This document shows positions 38,943-51,470 of a stretch of 64,000 nucleotides of DNA, in pieces. Within the stretch, counting starts at the first letter, position 1. Each line of letters starts with the position of its first letter. This stretch comes from Anabas testudineus. Taxonomy: Eukaryota; Chordata; Actinopteri; Anabantiformes; Anabantidae. Under the pieces are notes generated by a model. That model saw nothing but the letters and a program-made list of their open reading frames with translations. It did no database searches and had not been told where the DNA came from. The translations under genes were made by a program, and so were the position numbers. Location of the stretch: contig NC_046610.1 of NCBI RefSeq assembly GCF_900324465.2, positions 7,194,484 through 7,258,483 of the forward strand, in the 5' to 3' direction.

Positions 38943-39526
38943 GTGAGTAGATCTTCATCTGAGTACAATGATCGTTCATCTTGCATCTTAATTCTTTTGT
39001 TTTAGGCAATTTCCCAGTATAAGCCGTAGCCTGCTGTTTACTTACTTTACAAATCAGGAACCTCACCTTATCAGGTCGTCAATAACTGTCTCTGCTAACA
39101 TCAGAGACACATACTGTAGTTAAATATGAATAAAGGTCAGTGCAGCATCTATCAGCATCTCTCAAGCAGAATATGTGGCTGTGGTTCATACTCCAAGAGC
39201 TTTTCAAAGGAAAAAAAACCTCCTTCAGAAACTGTATTGTGCTATTGATAGTTGGAAAACTACTGACAGTTTAGTCTGTGCCCATATCATGGTAAAGAAA
39301 ATCACTATGTCTAATCTAGACAGCTCCAAGATCAGTCTTATAGAAGCTTCATCTGCAGCCTGTCTCTGTGATAGACTGGTCAGATTTACAAATGACAAAC
39401 AACATCCAAGACATTGCACATTACGTTCATTGTACTTCAAATGATTTCTTTATTAATGTTTGTCTCAGTGTGGTTGTTGCTCAAACTGATTATTAATTCC
39501 ATTCATTCACAGATTACCTGTTAATC

Positions 39527-40645
39527 ATGGATACAGCAGATCAGCTCAACACGACTCAAGCAGAATATTCATTACTTGAAATGAAATCCTTCAACTGCTG
39601 CTCGCATTCAGGCAAAATACGCGAGGAGAACATTTTAAAGCTGGAGGAGGAGGACAGCACAAGGCTGCTTGGAGTTCAAGTTATTCTCATCCTTGCTTAC
39701 AGCACAATCATATTTTTTGGAGCCATCGGAAACTCATTAGTGATTTATGTCGTCTACAAGTTTAAAAATCTACAAACTGTTACTAATTTCTTCATAGTAA
39801 ACTTAGCAGTAGCAGACTTGCTGGTGGACATGCTGTGTTTACCTTTCACCCTTGTCAACACTCTGTATGGCGAGTGGAAGTTTGGTCAGGTGTTGTGCTT
39901 CATGCTGCCCTGTGCTCAAGGCACAGCGGTGCATGTGTCGACCATCACCCTGAACATCATCGCCCTGGACCGCCACAGGAGCATCGTGTACCACATGGAG
40001 ACCAAGATGTCCAAAGACGTGTGCGTTGTGGTCATTGTCATCTCGTGGGTCATCAGTGCCCTGTTGGCCAGTCCACTCGCCATCTTCAGGGAGTACGGGA
40101 CATTCGATTTTTCACCAGACAGGTCTATTCACGTCTGTATGGAGAAGTGGCCTGGAAGCAACATGAACGGAAGCATTTACAGTATATCAATGCTTCTGGT
40201 TCAATATAGCTTACCGCTGGCCATTATCTCTGTTGCTTACATCCGCATCTGGAATAAACTGAAGAATCACATGGCGTGTGGAGGTCGAAATGACCGTCAC
40301 CAACGCAGGAAGAAGACCACAAAGATGCTGTTGACCATGGTGGTGGTCTTCGCCATCAGCTGGTTGCCTTTCCACGCTTTCCAGTTGGCGATTGACATCA
40401 ACGGCACTGTGCTGAACATGAAAGACTTCAAGCTGCTTTTCACCGTGTTTCATATAGTGGCGATGTGCTCAACATTTGTCAATCCTATCCTGTACGGGTG
40501 GATGAACAACAACTACAGGTCGGCTTTTTTGTCTGTGATTAAGTGTTACCAGCCCTTCAGTCTGAGGTCAAGAAGCTCCAAAGGCAGATACACACAAAAA
40601 GAGGAAGACAGGGTTTGCACAGATTGCAAATCTACCAATGTTTAA
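39527..40645 (+). CDS. npy2r: Neuropeptide Y receptor Y2
   Basis: Rhodopsin-class G-protein-coupled receptor for NPY and PYY, coupled to Gi, acting in neurons to limit transmitter release and feeding. One coding exon of 372 residues; human NPY2R has 381. Seven membrane segments can be followed. The N-terminus has a glycosylation site (NTT, residue 8). The TM3 end reads DRH as in human Y2, TM6 holds SWLPFHAFQL, and TM7 holds NPILYGWMN. A cysteine in the tail (VIKCYQP) may be palmitoylated. ASPLAIFREY and KLKNH are shared with human Y2, and the C-terminus ends in STNV against human EATNV. The closest alternative is the fish Y7 receptor, but position beside the lrat genes supports Y2. Confidence 0.93.
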   Translation: MDTADQLNTTQAEYSLLEMKSFNCCSHSGKIREENILKLEEEDSTRLLGVQVILILAYSTIIFFGAIGNSLVIYVVYKFKNLQTVTNFFIVNLAVADLLVDMLCLPFTLVNTLYGEWKFGQVLCFMLPCAQGTAVHVSTITLNIIALDRHRSIVYHMETKMSKDVCVVVIVISWVISALLASPLAIFREYGTFDFSPDRSIHVCMEKWPGSNMNGSIYSISMLLVQYSLPLAIISVAYIRIWNKLKNHMACGGRNDRHQRRKKTTKMLLTMVVVFAISWLPFHAFQLAIDINGTVLNMKDFKLLFTVFHIVAMCSTFVNPILYGWMNNNYRSAFLSVIKCYQPFSLRSRSSKGRYTQKEEDRVCTDCKSTNV

Positions 40646-43154
40646 GTTGCACAGTCAGGACTCAAGTTCAGTGATAATCATTTGTGAAAAATATGACGTT
40701 AGCAGGATTTTGTGTTGGCATTTTGAGCTCTCAAGATGAGGCATGAAAACAATATATGGGTTGTAACTCATCCATGTTCATTTCAACAGTTCAAAAAGAT
40801 ATTCATGTATAAAATGTATTAAATGATTTTTACTAACACTGTTACAAAGGTGGATCAAACTAACTCTAATTCCAAATAGTAGTTCTAACTGGCAAAGAGC
40901 TGCAGTGTGCGCTGATTTTCAGTGGGATCTAGTCAATTGATTCAATATTATATACAAAATATTGCTTAACAGACATGTAATGCATATATCATCAACACAC
41001 AGCTTGGTTTGGCGTAAAAGTATATGACTACTACTACTACTGACAGTATGCTGTCAGTTTTCAGCAATCAAGCCAAGTTTAGAAGTGCTGGTGGTAAAAA
41101 AACGGAAAATGAAATGAATCTGAATTTTACTTTGTTTGAACCTGGAGGTTTATTATGGTATCTAAGCCACAGACGCTGAGGGACGGAGATGTTTGTGTGT
41201 TTGCATTATGGGTTCAGCAGGAAACTGAAACAGGCAGACAGATGAGAAAAGTTCCTCCCCCCTCCCGACTCGTCTTTGTTTGCAGCGAACATCCTAATTA
41301 CCACTCTTTGCTTTCATAGTGATTACACCGGCGCTCAGGTTTGAAGAGCCCTTCCTGTTGACCAGGTTTATTTTATGTGTACGTGAGGAGTCGAGGCACT
41401 GGGATATTAGCTCTACCTCTCCATTTTTAGTAAGCTACTCATGGTGTATTCATCACTAAATCAATAATTGTTTCCTTGACTGAGCGATGTTGTGGAGCAG
41501 CTGCTGCCACAAAGTGTGCCATCAGGGGGAGGATACTTGATAATCAAGTAAGATAAACAATAGCTATAAATCTAATTAAATGTATCCTTGTTTATCAATG
41601 GTCTTGTCTTTTGGCTTTCATAAGAGAAAGCACTTAAGTCATGTCTTCTGGATTTCTTCCAAATGTAATGTTTGATTAATAACCTTTCCTTCATAGAGTG
41701 GGTATCGATTTTCTGTTGTGGAATAATCAAGTGGAGCCTGTAATGAAAACACGGTGTGACAGCATGTTCATCAGAGTTGACTCACAGAAAGGAGCCACTT
41801 AAGTGTATTTGAAGGGGATGCTGTGACTATACACAGTATTTATAGGAGTGCAGTAATGCTGGAAACATCAACTGTAAATAATGCGAGAGTGACTGAGAGC
41901 AGGCTTAAGAAACTTGAAACCAAAACATGCTAAAAGGGGCTGAAAGGCTTGGGAAAATTGCATTGTTGGATGCAGACCCTACATGTGTTTGCCACTACTA
42001 GTGATCTTTTTGACTTGATTTCATGTCAATCCATCCCTAACGGAAGCAGCTTTAAGACGTCACTTTGGGTTCTGTTAATGTGCATTTATCTTGTTTTTTT
42101 TCTTTTAATACTTAACATTAAATCACTGAAGCAAAAAGAAGCTCAAGAAGTGTCATTATATTTTGTACTAGAGTGAACGTTTTTTATTGCCAAACTGGAA
42201 AATATCCATCTCAGCACCTCTGAGCGAGTTCTGTTATCATGAGAGATGGTCAAAGAGCTAAAGAATGATGCTGTAGCTCCCCCTGCTGTCTGAGCAGGGA
42301 GTTGTCATTGCAGCAACATGTTTTATTCTTTATTAATTTATGTACTGATGCTACAGTTGATCCTAAAAGTTATTATTTAACATCTTGTTTGTCCACTGGA
42401 GACTTGATGTTTCCATATGCCTCATCACTATATGCATATTGAAGTTCGTATCACATGCATGTTTTGATTTTGTGAATCATTCACCACAGTTTGTCAAACT
42501 GGAAACTGAAAGTGGATCTTCACCGGAATTTTAAATAAATTTATGTAGCTTTAAAAAAATAAAAAGATGAAGGACCCAGTGGTTTTTATCTTTTGTGTAG
42601 AGAGGGAATGGAAATAAATGAAAGTTAATGGTCATCAAGCTGCTAACCTACAGCACCCTCTTGCTGGTGAGGTGCACTGCATCATCTTGTTCTCTCATAT
42701 TTCTTTCTTGTCTCTGCCAACTTCCTTGACATCACTGCACTTCATCAGCGCTCCAGGTCTCCAGTTTGGCTGCTGTGCTCCAGTGCTGATGTTATTTCCT
42801 CTTAAAAAGACCAGATGACGAAGACCAGGCTACACAGCTTAACCAAATACAATATGCTGGCTTTTTTTTAATTGTACACTACATGTAACCAGGCATTTTC
42901 CTTCTCGTTGTTAGCGTGTATTATTATTTTCACCTGCACTTTTTACCATGCAATATCCAAAAGGTTTTTTTGTAAAAAAGGCTTGTGATGGCAGGTTTTT
43001 GCAGTAGGTCAAATATCTCAAAACTCTATTTATCACCTAAACTAATTTCTTTAAAATAGATTTTGGGCGATAACTCTCAATTGTGCTTTTAGATGAAGAG
43101 CAAACTAATGAGGACAGTAGAACAGCTGCCATCCTACAGTACAGAACAGAGGTC
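40646..43154. other. intergenic between npy2r and pdlim3
   Basis: Tail-to-tail spacer of about 2.5 kb. An ATTAAA at about 40818-40823 could be the npy2r polyadenylation signal; an AATAAA occurs near 42532. No domain-bearing frame, RNA gene or recognisable transposon was seen. Confidence 0.5.
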
Positions 43155-43160
43155 TTTATT
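43155..43160 (-). terminator. polyadenylation signal of pdlim3
   Basis: AATAAA on the minus strand, about 270 bases past the pdlim3 stop codon. Confidence 0.6.
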
Positions 43161-43430
43161 GTAAAGACATCACAATTGTGAGAAAGTGGGAAATCTGAAT
43201 TATTCTGTGGGGCTCTTTACATGACAGATGTTCCTAAACATAGGTGATTTACAGGTCAGATCATCAGACTGTTACATTTAGAGAAAAGTGTCTTCTTGCT
43301 TGTTATTGCACACTGAAAACATTAAAGTGTTCTTTAAACTGATAGAGGACACTGGGTGTTTGCTAGAACGTGTGTCTGTTTGCACGTGTGCTTGTGTACG
43401 TGTTTGTGTCCGTGCTTGTTCGAGGGGAGT

Positions 43431-46400
43431 CTACGCAGAAGGATAAGTTGTGATGAGGTCGTGTCCCTCCGGTGGTCTCATTCTGGCACGAGCGTGAGTC
43501 TCACAGTACAGCTGCCCCTCCACAAAGAAATAGCCCTTCTGTTTGAGGTTGACATCACAGTCGGAGCACACAAAGCAACCGGGGTGATGATATTTATCCC
43601 GGGCTTTCACCACTGTCCCACTGTAGCATAAAGGACAGAGCAAGACAGAGACGTCAGTGATGTTTACAACCTTAATGTTAGTTCTCATAAACATGCGGAA
43701 AGAAAACAGGAACATCTACTGTATTGTTGTTCTAAAGAATTACTTAATAACACTGTATATTGATAATATGTGTTTACGGGTATTTGTTCAGAGTAAGAAA
43801 TTCCAAATAAGCATCTATATCTAGTGTGAAATAATAATATAACTGCTATATAATAAATAACTACCATTCTGGGCTGCAAAGGAATTGTAGTGTGACAAAA
43901 GTATAAATTGATATTTGTAATCTCCATGTGCTGCATGTTCTACATTTATTAATTAAAGCAAAGTACAGTTTCACCTTCATAATCTCATCCTATATATGTA
44001 TATTGAAATAGAGTTTAATTTATACAATGACAGTGTTGCTCTGTGGGACTGTACTGTTTCTGTAATTGTCTCCACCCTTTGTTTGCTGCGATTGCTGGAA
44101 AGTCTGAATGTGATTCACAGATGATTTGTACTATTTTAACTCACACAATCCCATTCCCACACTTGTCGCAGATAGGGCAGTTTCTGCAGGTTTCCTGTGG
44201 GCGGAGCTGGTTTGGTTGTGGGGGCTTTTACTGTCTTGGTCACAATGGGACGAGTGCCTGCCCACAAGGGAGAGAAACCAGTCAACGAAACAAGTCTGGA
44301 CTCAGCACATAGATGTAGCACATAGATGTAAAGCACTTAGATATAAAGTCAAGGAGACATAGACCGTCCTGAATCTTAACCTACGCTTCCTGTTGAGATA
44401 CAAGTCTTCTTGTCTTCTTCTAAGTCTATTTCATTAGATTGAATAATAAAGGGAACACATAGAGGGAACATATTGTCTGGGAGGAAGAGGAAGAGCAAGA
44501 GCTCACCATCACTGTCAATAAAGTCCTGCAGGGCTTTGAATGAACCAGACTGCCGAGGCTCCTGGGGCTCCTCCTGGTCTTTCTGTAGCATCCGGTACAC
44601 GTCTGAATCCTCAATGCTGGTCAAAGCCCTGGGACTGAGCAGCACATTCAGACTCGTCAGAATCCAAACACAAATACACACTCTGGTCTACAGTCTGCCT
44701 TATACCTGTGACAAATTCAACTTATTGCTTCTTTTTTTTTTTTTTTTTTGATCACACTGAGATTTCATTAAAAGATACTGGTTCATGCTGGTTAGTGCAG
44801 CAGATCAGGTGAGATTAGAGTCACAGTACAACATGCTGTTGTTTTAGCTGGTGTTTCAAGAACTTTTATACTGAAGTTCATATCATATAATCATGGTTTA
44901 ATATAAAATGATTAGTCTACTGATAATAGTGGTTTTGACTATAGTACATTACAATAACCATGTGAGTCTATGTTGTGGCGTTGACCTATGTTTGATGTGA
45001 TTTATGTCTTATTCAGAAGTCACGGTTAAGCTATGGAAAGATCCATTCCTGTGTGCTGTGGTAATATATTCTCAGTGTGACAAACCATACATCAAGTAGC
45101 CTAATGAAGTCCACATGACCGCGTAGGAAGGTTGAAGACCTGAGTGTACTGTAACACATCTGTGGCCGCATTAAGCTATTCAGCTGACACCTTCAAACAA
45201 ACGGAGTGACTGACTGGCAGGGTAATTCAGGAAGTGAGTCACGTAAAGAGCAGGTGGTTTAGAGGAAATACAACAGAAGCTAAGCAGAACAAAATGAAGT
45301 CTGTAGAAGAACAGACGTAAGACGAACAGGCTGCATATACTGTGTTTTCCAGAGTAAAACCCAGTTTGGCCTGTGGGTGGCGCTGTGAGCAATGTTAGCA
45401 TGTGAACTGAGGCTCAAAGTACATCTGAGGGTGGAAAGATTTTTAATTAGTTTAAGGTATGATGTCATATCACATCATGTAATTCTGATTGTAGCCACAC
45501 TGCACAGTCCAGTGTTATCCCCAGTGGACTGGGATGCGAGACATCGCAATCGCATTCTACGGAAATGCATCCAAACATTCTGTCTCTGTACCAGAGACAG
45601 ATGGATGAACTAATGGACAGACTCAACCACAACCTGATACCCAGAGTCCCTGTATGCTCAACTCATATGACCTTTGAAGAATCAGACTGTCGTGAGGAGC
45701 TGCAATGACCAGTTACCTCTCAGGCTTGGGGTGGACAAGCCCTCGGATCTGTCCCTCCATGGCATCCTGGATATTGCCTGTGGAGTAAAGGCCTATAGGA
45801 GTGTTGTAGGATGTACTGACCACCTGACGCTTGTCATCGATGTTTGCTGCTGCAACAAATGGCTGAGCTCTGCGGTTGTGAGCAGCACCAATGGGTTTAT
45901 ACTCCTGAGAGGAGAAGAAGAGAAGGGAAACAACATAAGAGGAAGATGTGAAGCAGGATGGCTGCTGTGATCTTTAATAAACATGAATTTATTTCTCATA
46001 AACCTGTTGTTCTGCTTCCAGGTTGATTTTAAATGGGTGAGCTCTACCTTCCTCGGTAACACGTGGTGACCAGAGTCTTGATTCATTCCTGGGAATTAAA
46101 GACAGATGTTCAGAAGGTCAACTGAAATTGTTACTCAATTCAATTTATTTGTATATTTGCCAAATCACAACAGAAGTCATCAGTTCCTGCTGTAATTTCA
46201 GTGGAAACCGAGCAGTGTGAAAATGACTATGTAGGCTGGCACCCACACAGTGATAAATCTTAGGGATTGGAAGATGATTAACTGGTAAAGGGGGCCTCCG
46301 TTTAATTTTCAGGCCCCACAAAAAGGGAGGTATGTATGATGAAACTGTGACACAACTGTACAATATGTAATGTGTTAAAATGTGTATTATACTCTACACG

Positions 46401-49400
46401 TGTACTGTACATGTGCTTGTGTGCATGTGTCTGCTTCTAGTGTTTGCATACAACCTTTCCACAGTGAGACAGAGCTGATTGGTGGACTCCTTTATCTTAT
46501 TCTGGGCTTCACAGTGCATCATGTTGGCTGCTGGGACTCCCTCGATGGCCAGGATGACGTCACCGGGGCACAAGTTGGCTACGGATGCCTTACTGCCTGG
46601 AGTGATCTAGAAAAGTCGAGAGGAAATGTCATGTTCATGTTATTCAGGTGATACAAAGGGGTGAAGCCATAGAGTACTGGAGCTACATGTTTTCTGGAGG
46701 TGGTTTCTTTCATTTGTCACCATCTGTATGTTTAAAAAGCTGAAGGACTTTTAGTTTCAGTAGAAGGAAGCAGGTAGAGAAGAAAGCTGTCTTTGTTTGC
46801 TTTTAATTCCCCTTTTTAATCACATTGCTAAATGATAATATATTTAATCCATAGAACAATAAACCACTTAATAAATCATTGCTGTATAATTACATTTTGA
46901 GTTCCAACCACAAACAAAAATATGCTTTGCTCAACTGCATCTGACAATATTTTTGATGGAGGTCATGAGAAGTTTGGGACATAAACAGTGGCTGAAGGTG
47001 ATGGGTGTGTTTTTTCCTGAGAAGATATTAATATAAATACTGTATATTCATACATTGTTTACAATGAATAACCTGTTTATCTTTAATGGGAATGAATGAA
47101 TGATCCGACAAAAACACCATCAGGAAGCTAGGTGCTATATTGTTCCTCCATTTTTGAGAGTTTCAATAAAAAACAAAGAAATTAGAAAATAGTTTCTCAT
47201 TACGTTTAATCGCGCAGCGATTTGGTTTCTCTGCTAAATCCAAAGCAAGACAGTTTATGATGTCGAGACGGTGCAGCCTTGTGAAACTCCTCGGTCTGTT
47301 CTCCATCACTGGCACTTCATGCTTCAGTTCAGTTCTCATGTTCCCCTGCAGAGATGTGACTTTTTTCTGTTCTCTCGCTCATTCTCACCTGGCCTAAATA
47401 CTCACGCAGCAGACCTCGCTAAGAAGCTCAGCTATTCAGACAAACTCTCAGCAGCATCAGGGTTCTCGTTTCAGAAAGCCATTGCCCTGCTATGTATGAA
47501 TGCGTGCAAACTGTCCGTCCCTTGTCATGGAGATAAAGTAAACATGTGCTGCTCCTCACTAAGTGACAACATCCAGATGGAATATGTATTCTGCTGGCCA
47601 GGAAGTGATCAAGATGAATAAGAACGCTCATAAAACCGTCAGGGTCATAGAGAATACCTCAGGAGGTAGCTTCAAACCAAACCGAATAGTCCCACTTGGA
47701 CTTCACAGGGCGTGACCTATGCTCAGCCATATTGCATTACGGGACATAGGAAGCTTGGGATGTTACACAGAAACTTGAATTAGGTCATCTGCCTATAAAT
47801 AACAGTGGATGAAAGTGCTGTGGGGATGTTTCATGCTGCCAAAGAAGGCTCAGTAATTTACAGTGGAGCGTTTGTTGGAGTGTCTCTGTCTGAATGTATG
47901 TTTTACTGCTCTGATGTCTGTTATCTGAAGCTGTGCACAACTATGCTTTTTATTTCTCCGCTTCTCAGTTGTCATGTCAAACATTTGTCTTTCTCTAAAT
48001 TACAACCAACTTTCCCTTTCTGCGTTGTCCGTCCAACTTTCCTTTTCTCTTCCTTTTATTCCTGCTGCTTCATCTTGTCTTCCTCTAGGCGCGGGCAAAC
48101 ATGTTATTCATAACAACTTTAGACGTTGTACATTATTGTGTCTTTGGGACACTAAATCCCAGGTTGGCCCAGTGCCTTACATGGCAGCTAGTGTGTAGCT
48201 GCCACGTAAGGCACGTGTGTCCAAAATATTCCCACTAGGATCAATAAAGTAGTTAAAGGTAGTTAAATGACAGTGTTCCATTGAGCTCAAGTGGCCAAGA
48301 ATGAACTTAAAACAGGTTTTGAATTTGGAAATATTTAGACTTAATGAAATATAAATTAATGCCACGACATTAAGACACACTACAGAATCTCCATTTGTCC
48401 ATCTCTAACAGTTCCTGACAGCTTTGGTTAAGATCCCCCATACCTTGTAAATACCCACGTCTATCGACCCCTCAGGTTTTTATTGCAGGCCTTATGTTAT
48501 AAAGTTCTAGTCTTCAGGCTCAGACTAAAGGCTCAGCATTGTGTTATTAGACTTGACCATGCTCCTGTAGAACCACAGAAGAAATTCTTACACTGTCAGT
48601 AGTACCAACATGACACGAAGATCAAATAAACTCATGTGGATGAGTGTAAATTTGGTGGAGGCCCCCTTTAAGACTGCTGTCTGCTGAAGAAGAAGAAGAT
48701 ATTGTGAGATGTGTTTACGTTCCTTGACCAGCTGGGAACACATAGAAAGAGGAGGATGTTCCTGACCAAAAATGGCAGTGAAAGGAGGCACTGGATTCTG
48801 TGAACTGTGAAACGAACTGTGGCTTCATTTCATTTGTTTTATGTTGTTTGAGGTGTCACTCAGTTAAACAAACATCTCTGGTATATAGTAACACACACTG
48901 CTCTGTCTGTGGTACCGCTCACACACGCTCAGTGATTCTTATCTGCTTCTACTCCTCGTCCACCCCAGTCTTCTCTCATCGCTGCTCTCATATGAGCCTT
49001 TGGGTGTCCACTAACACAACAGGTGGGATGTTGTTTGACAGAGCGACCGGTTTGAGACCTAACTGTGCTTTCAGTCAGTACTTGATGAGGTAAATATAGC
49101 TGCACATAACCCCAACAGAGCAGGATTACAGGATCTCTTCACATCGGATCCCGTGTGATACTGGAGACACGGCCCACAAATGAATCGAAACGCCAAAAAA
49201 AGACACCACTGTTTGAATCCAGGCTTTGTGCTGAGTTAACCAGTCCCTGTACAGAAACAGGTACAGTTGCAACCTGTTCATCTAATTCTCACTTCAAAAG
49301 AAGAAAAAAACAGCACTACTCCATTAAACAGACTCCTTTCTTACTGCTAACTTTATGGTTACTGCAGTTTCATAACTAAATATAACTCAGTTGTTTGGCT

Positions 49401-50328
49401 GTCCTTCTCAACAACAGGAAATACCACATTCGTGTAAATAATCCATTTCATCCACAGTGAAGATAAATTCTGACACTAATCTGAATCCGTTTGTGAAAGA
49501 GTTTGTGCTTCAGTTTTTAAGCATCTGTCTCATAAATCACCACTGAATCTATAAACTGCTTACTGGAGGTTTTCTTAAACGAATTACAGTTAAGCCTAAA
49601 TGCAACATGTCAGTTTCCAGCTCTGTCGGTTTAGAGGGATGATAAGATGCATGATGCTAAGTGATGACCTCAAGTTGACGTTTACTGTGTTCTGAGCAGC
49701 TGCCCTGCTATAACAGGCATCTCACAAAAAGGCATTTAACACTGTGCTCATCATTTGCAATCACTGACAAAAGACAAAAACATTTGTCCAAAGATATAAA
49801 GCTGATTCTCCATCTAAAGAATTCCACTTATCGTGTTTAATCAGGTTTTAGTCTGACGTGATTCACACACTCAGCAGGACTTGGGTACATTTTTAGGAAT
49901 ATTTTCCATGCCTCTAATTCTTCAGTCTGAACTCAGCTCAGGGAGACGTGCACATATGTGTGTGTGCACATGTCAGAGTACAATGTAAGCTGCTATTTGT
50001 ATCTAAGCCTCTTGCATTTACTGTGGCACAGGTGCAAGCCCCGTGCCACACCAAGTCCAGGCCTTTTCCAGAATGCACCCTCCTGGAAACACAGTTTAAA
50101 GCTCCTGTGGACTTGACTGCCAAGGGAATCAAACACATTCACATCTGACACAAGAAAACAAGAAGGAAAGAAGAAAGGACTTCAATTAGCAAACGACTTT
50201 TCTTTTGGCCTATGGAAGAGAAGTCACTCACTCACCCTGGAGATGGTCAGGGGCTGGTTGAAGTCCTTTCCTCCCGTCAGGCGAAACCCCCAGGGGGCCG
50301 GACCATCCAGGACGACATTCAGTGGCAT
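43431..50328 (-). CDS. pdlim3: PDZ and LIM domain protein 3 (ALP)
   Basis: Muscle scaffold that binds alpha-actinin at the Z-disc through its PDZ domain. Seven exons: 50236-50328, 46455-46606, 46004-46088, 45717-45904, 44507-44628, 44145-44257 and 43431-43620. Exons 1-2 encode the PDZ domain ([19 protein letters not shown], then [13 protein letters not shown]). Exon 4 holds the ZM-type motif region ([14 protein letters not shown]). Exons 6-7 encode the LIM domain (CDKCGNGIV, then [15 protein letters not shown]), and the C-terminus is [14 protein letters not shown]. The exons sum to 943 bases, one too many. An extra base near 44174 in exon 6 throws the frame off just before the first LIM cysteine, and no alternative acceptor repairs it. 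Without it the protein would be 313 residues; human is about 316. A sequencing error is the simplest reading. Same strand and order as sorbs2, as in human. Confidence 0.93.
45580..45600. repeat. perfect short inverted repeat
   Basis: CTGTCTCTG and its exact reverse complement, separated by three bases, in a pdlim3 intron 117 bases beyond the exon ending at 45717. It may be chance. Confidence 0.5.
46135..46185 (-). repeat. teleost dispersed repeat end fragment
   Basis: The plus strand reads 'CAATTCAATTTATTTGTATA' followed by 'TTGCCAAATCACAACAGAAG'. This resembles the reverse complement of the end of the same fish repeat family proposed at 26285-26480. Short and decayed, inside a pdlim3 intron. 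Confidence 0.4.
48172..48214. repeat. near-perfect 19-bp hairpin in pdlim3 intron 1
   Basis: Left arm 48172-48190 and right arm 48196-48214 pair at 18 of 19 positions around a five-base loop (GTGTG). It is followed at 48225-48250 by a 'CCCACTAGGATCAATAAAG' phrase common at the ends of fish repeats, so it may be part of a small interspersed element. Confidence 0.7.
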
Positions 50329-51470
50329 GACCCTTTAATGTATCCTGCTGTGAGATAACAGCAGCAGAGACAGAAACTGCACACTGCAGGGAACACAGTT
50401 TAAGAGCAGGGGAATATCAAAGTGATGGAGACTTTGAACCATGTTGGGGTGGGTTGGAAGGGGAGGGGAATGGACAGACCCCACCCCGGGGGTGAAGTAA
50501 TTGGTCAAACTTTGGGAACTGACTCTTCTCTCTGTTCTAGCAGCACATGCCTGCCAGTTTTCCTATTTCTGTTGGGAGCTTTTTTCTCACTCTTCTTTTC
50601 TCTCTCAATACCTTTGTATTGTGTTGTGTATCTTTGTGTTTGCTGCTAAATCAGGTGCAGCCAAAGCTTCACTTGTCCTCTTCTCATCTAGTGAACCTGT
50701 GTTTGTGTGTTTTTCCTTTTAAACTGAGTGGGAAAGTAAACCAGCCTCTGTCTAATGCCAGCAGCCCTCATAGCTTCTCATCCCCGGGCAGCTCACGGAG
50801 AGTCTGGCCTCTTCTTGCTCTGGTTGACGGGTCTTGCTGCTCCTGTCCTTATTTGGTCTTGAGGCACAGCTCCAGTCTGAGGCCCTGCAGGTCCCACAGG
50901 CACATTCCAGCCACTATTGATCTGGATGGGACCCAGGACTCTCACTGCTGAGCTTGTTAACAATCGAGTTGTATTCTGAATTGGACTTTTCTCTGTATTT
51001 ATACTGTCACATATTCTAATTTACTCTGTCCTATTTTTAAACACTGATTCATTCACACCAGCTCAGGGTGGCTTTCTCGAATCATTACATACAGCACCAT
51101 GTCCAAAAAACACCAAATGGGATTTATGTGGATACTAGAAAACTATGTCAACAAACTGTGAGTAAGGCATATTACTCACAGTGAGAATCTCTCTCTCTCT
51201 GTGTGTGTGTGACATAACAACTGAGCCTGAGTTAACTGTGCATATTCATTCTGTAATAAAACAACAGCAGGAACACATACAGTCCCCATGTACTTTTACT
51301 GGATAAACCTATAAAAGAGACATGCTGTCATCGTTCATGGGTCATTTTTAACCTAAACCTAAAGTAAAACTAACATAAAATAGAAGTACTGCAGTACATA
51401 AAAAATTTAATTAAGTACAATACTACTACTATACTACTAAATGATTAAATGAATGACCTGGGAATTCATC

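Noticed and set aside
50547-50951. 134-codon open frame between pdlim3 and sorbs2
   Set aside because: Low-complexity, cysteine- and serine-rich translation with no domain, no conserved motif and no splice context. Probably part of an old repeat.
51031-51040. MEF2-like box CTATTTTTAA about 700 bases upstream of pdlim3
   Set aside because: It fits a muscle gene, but such A+T-rich ten-mers occur by chance every few kilobases in this sequence.
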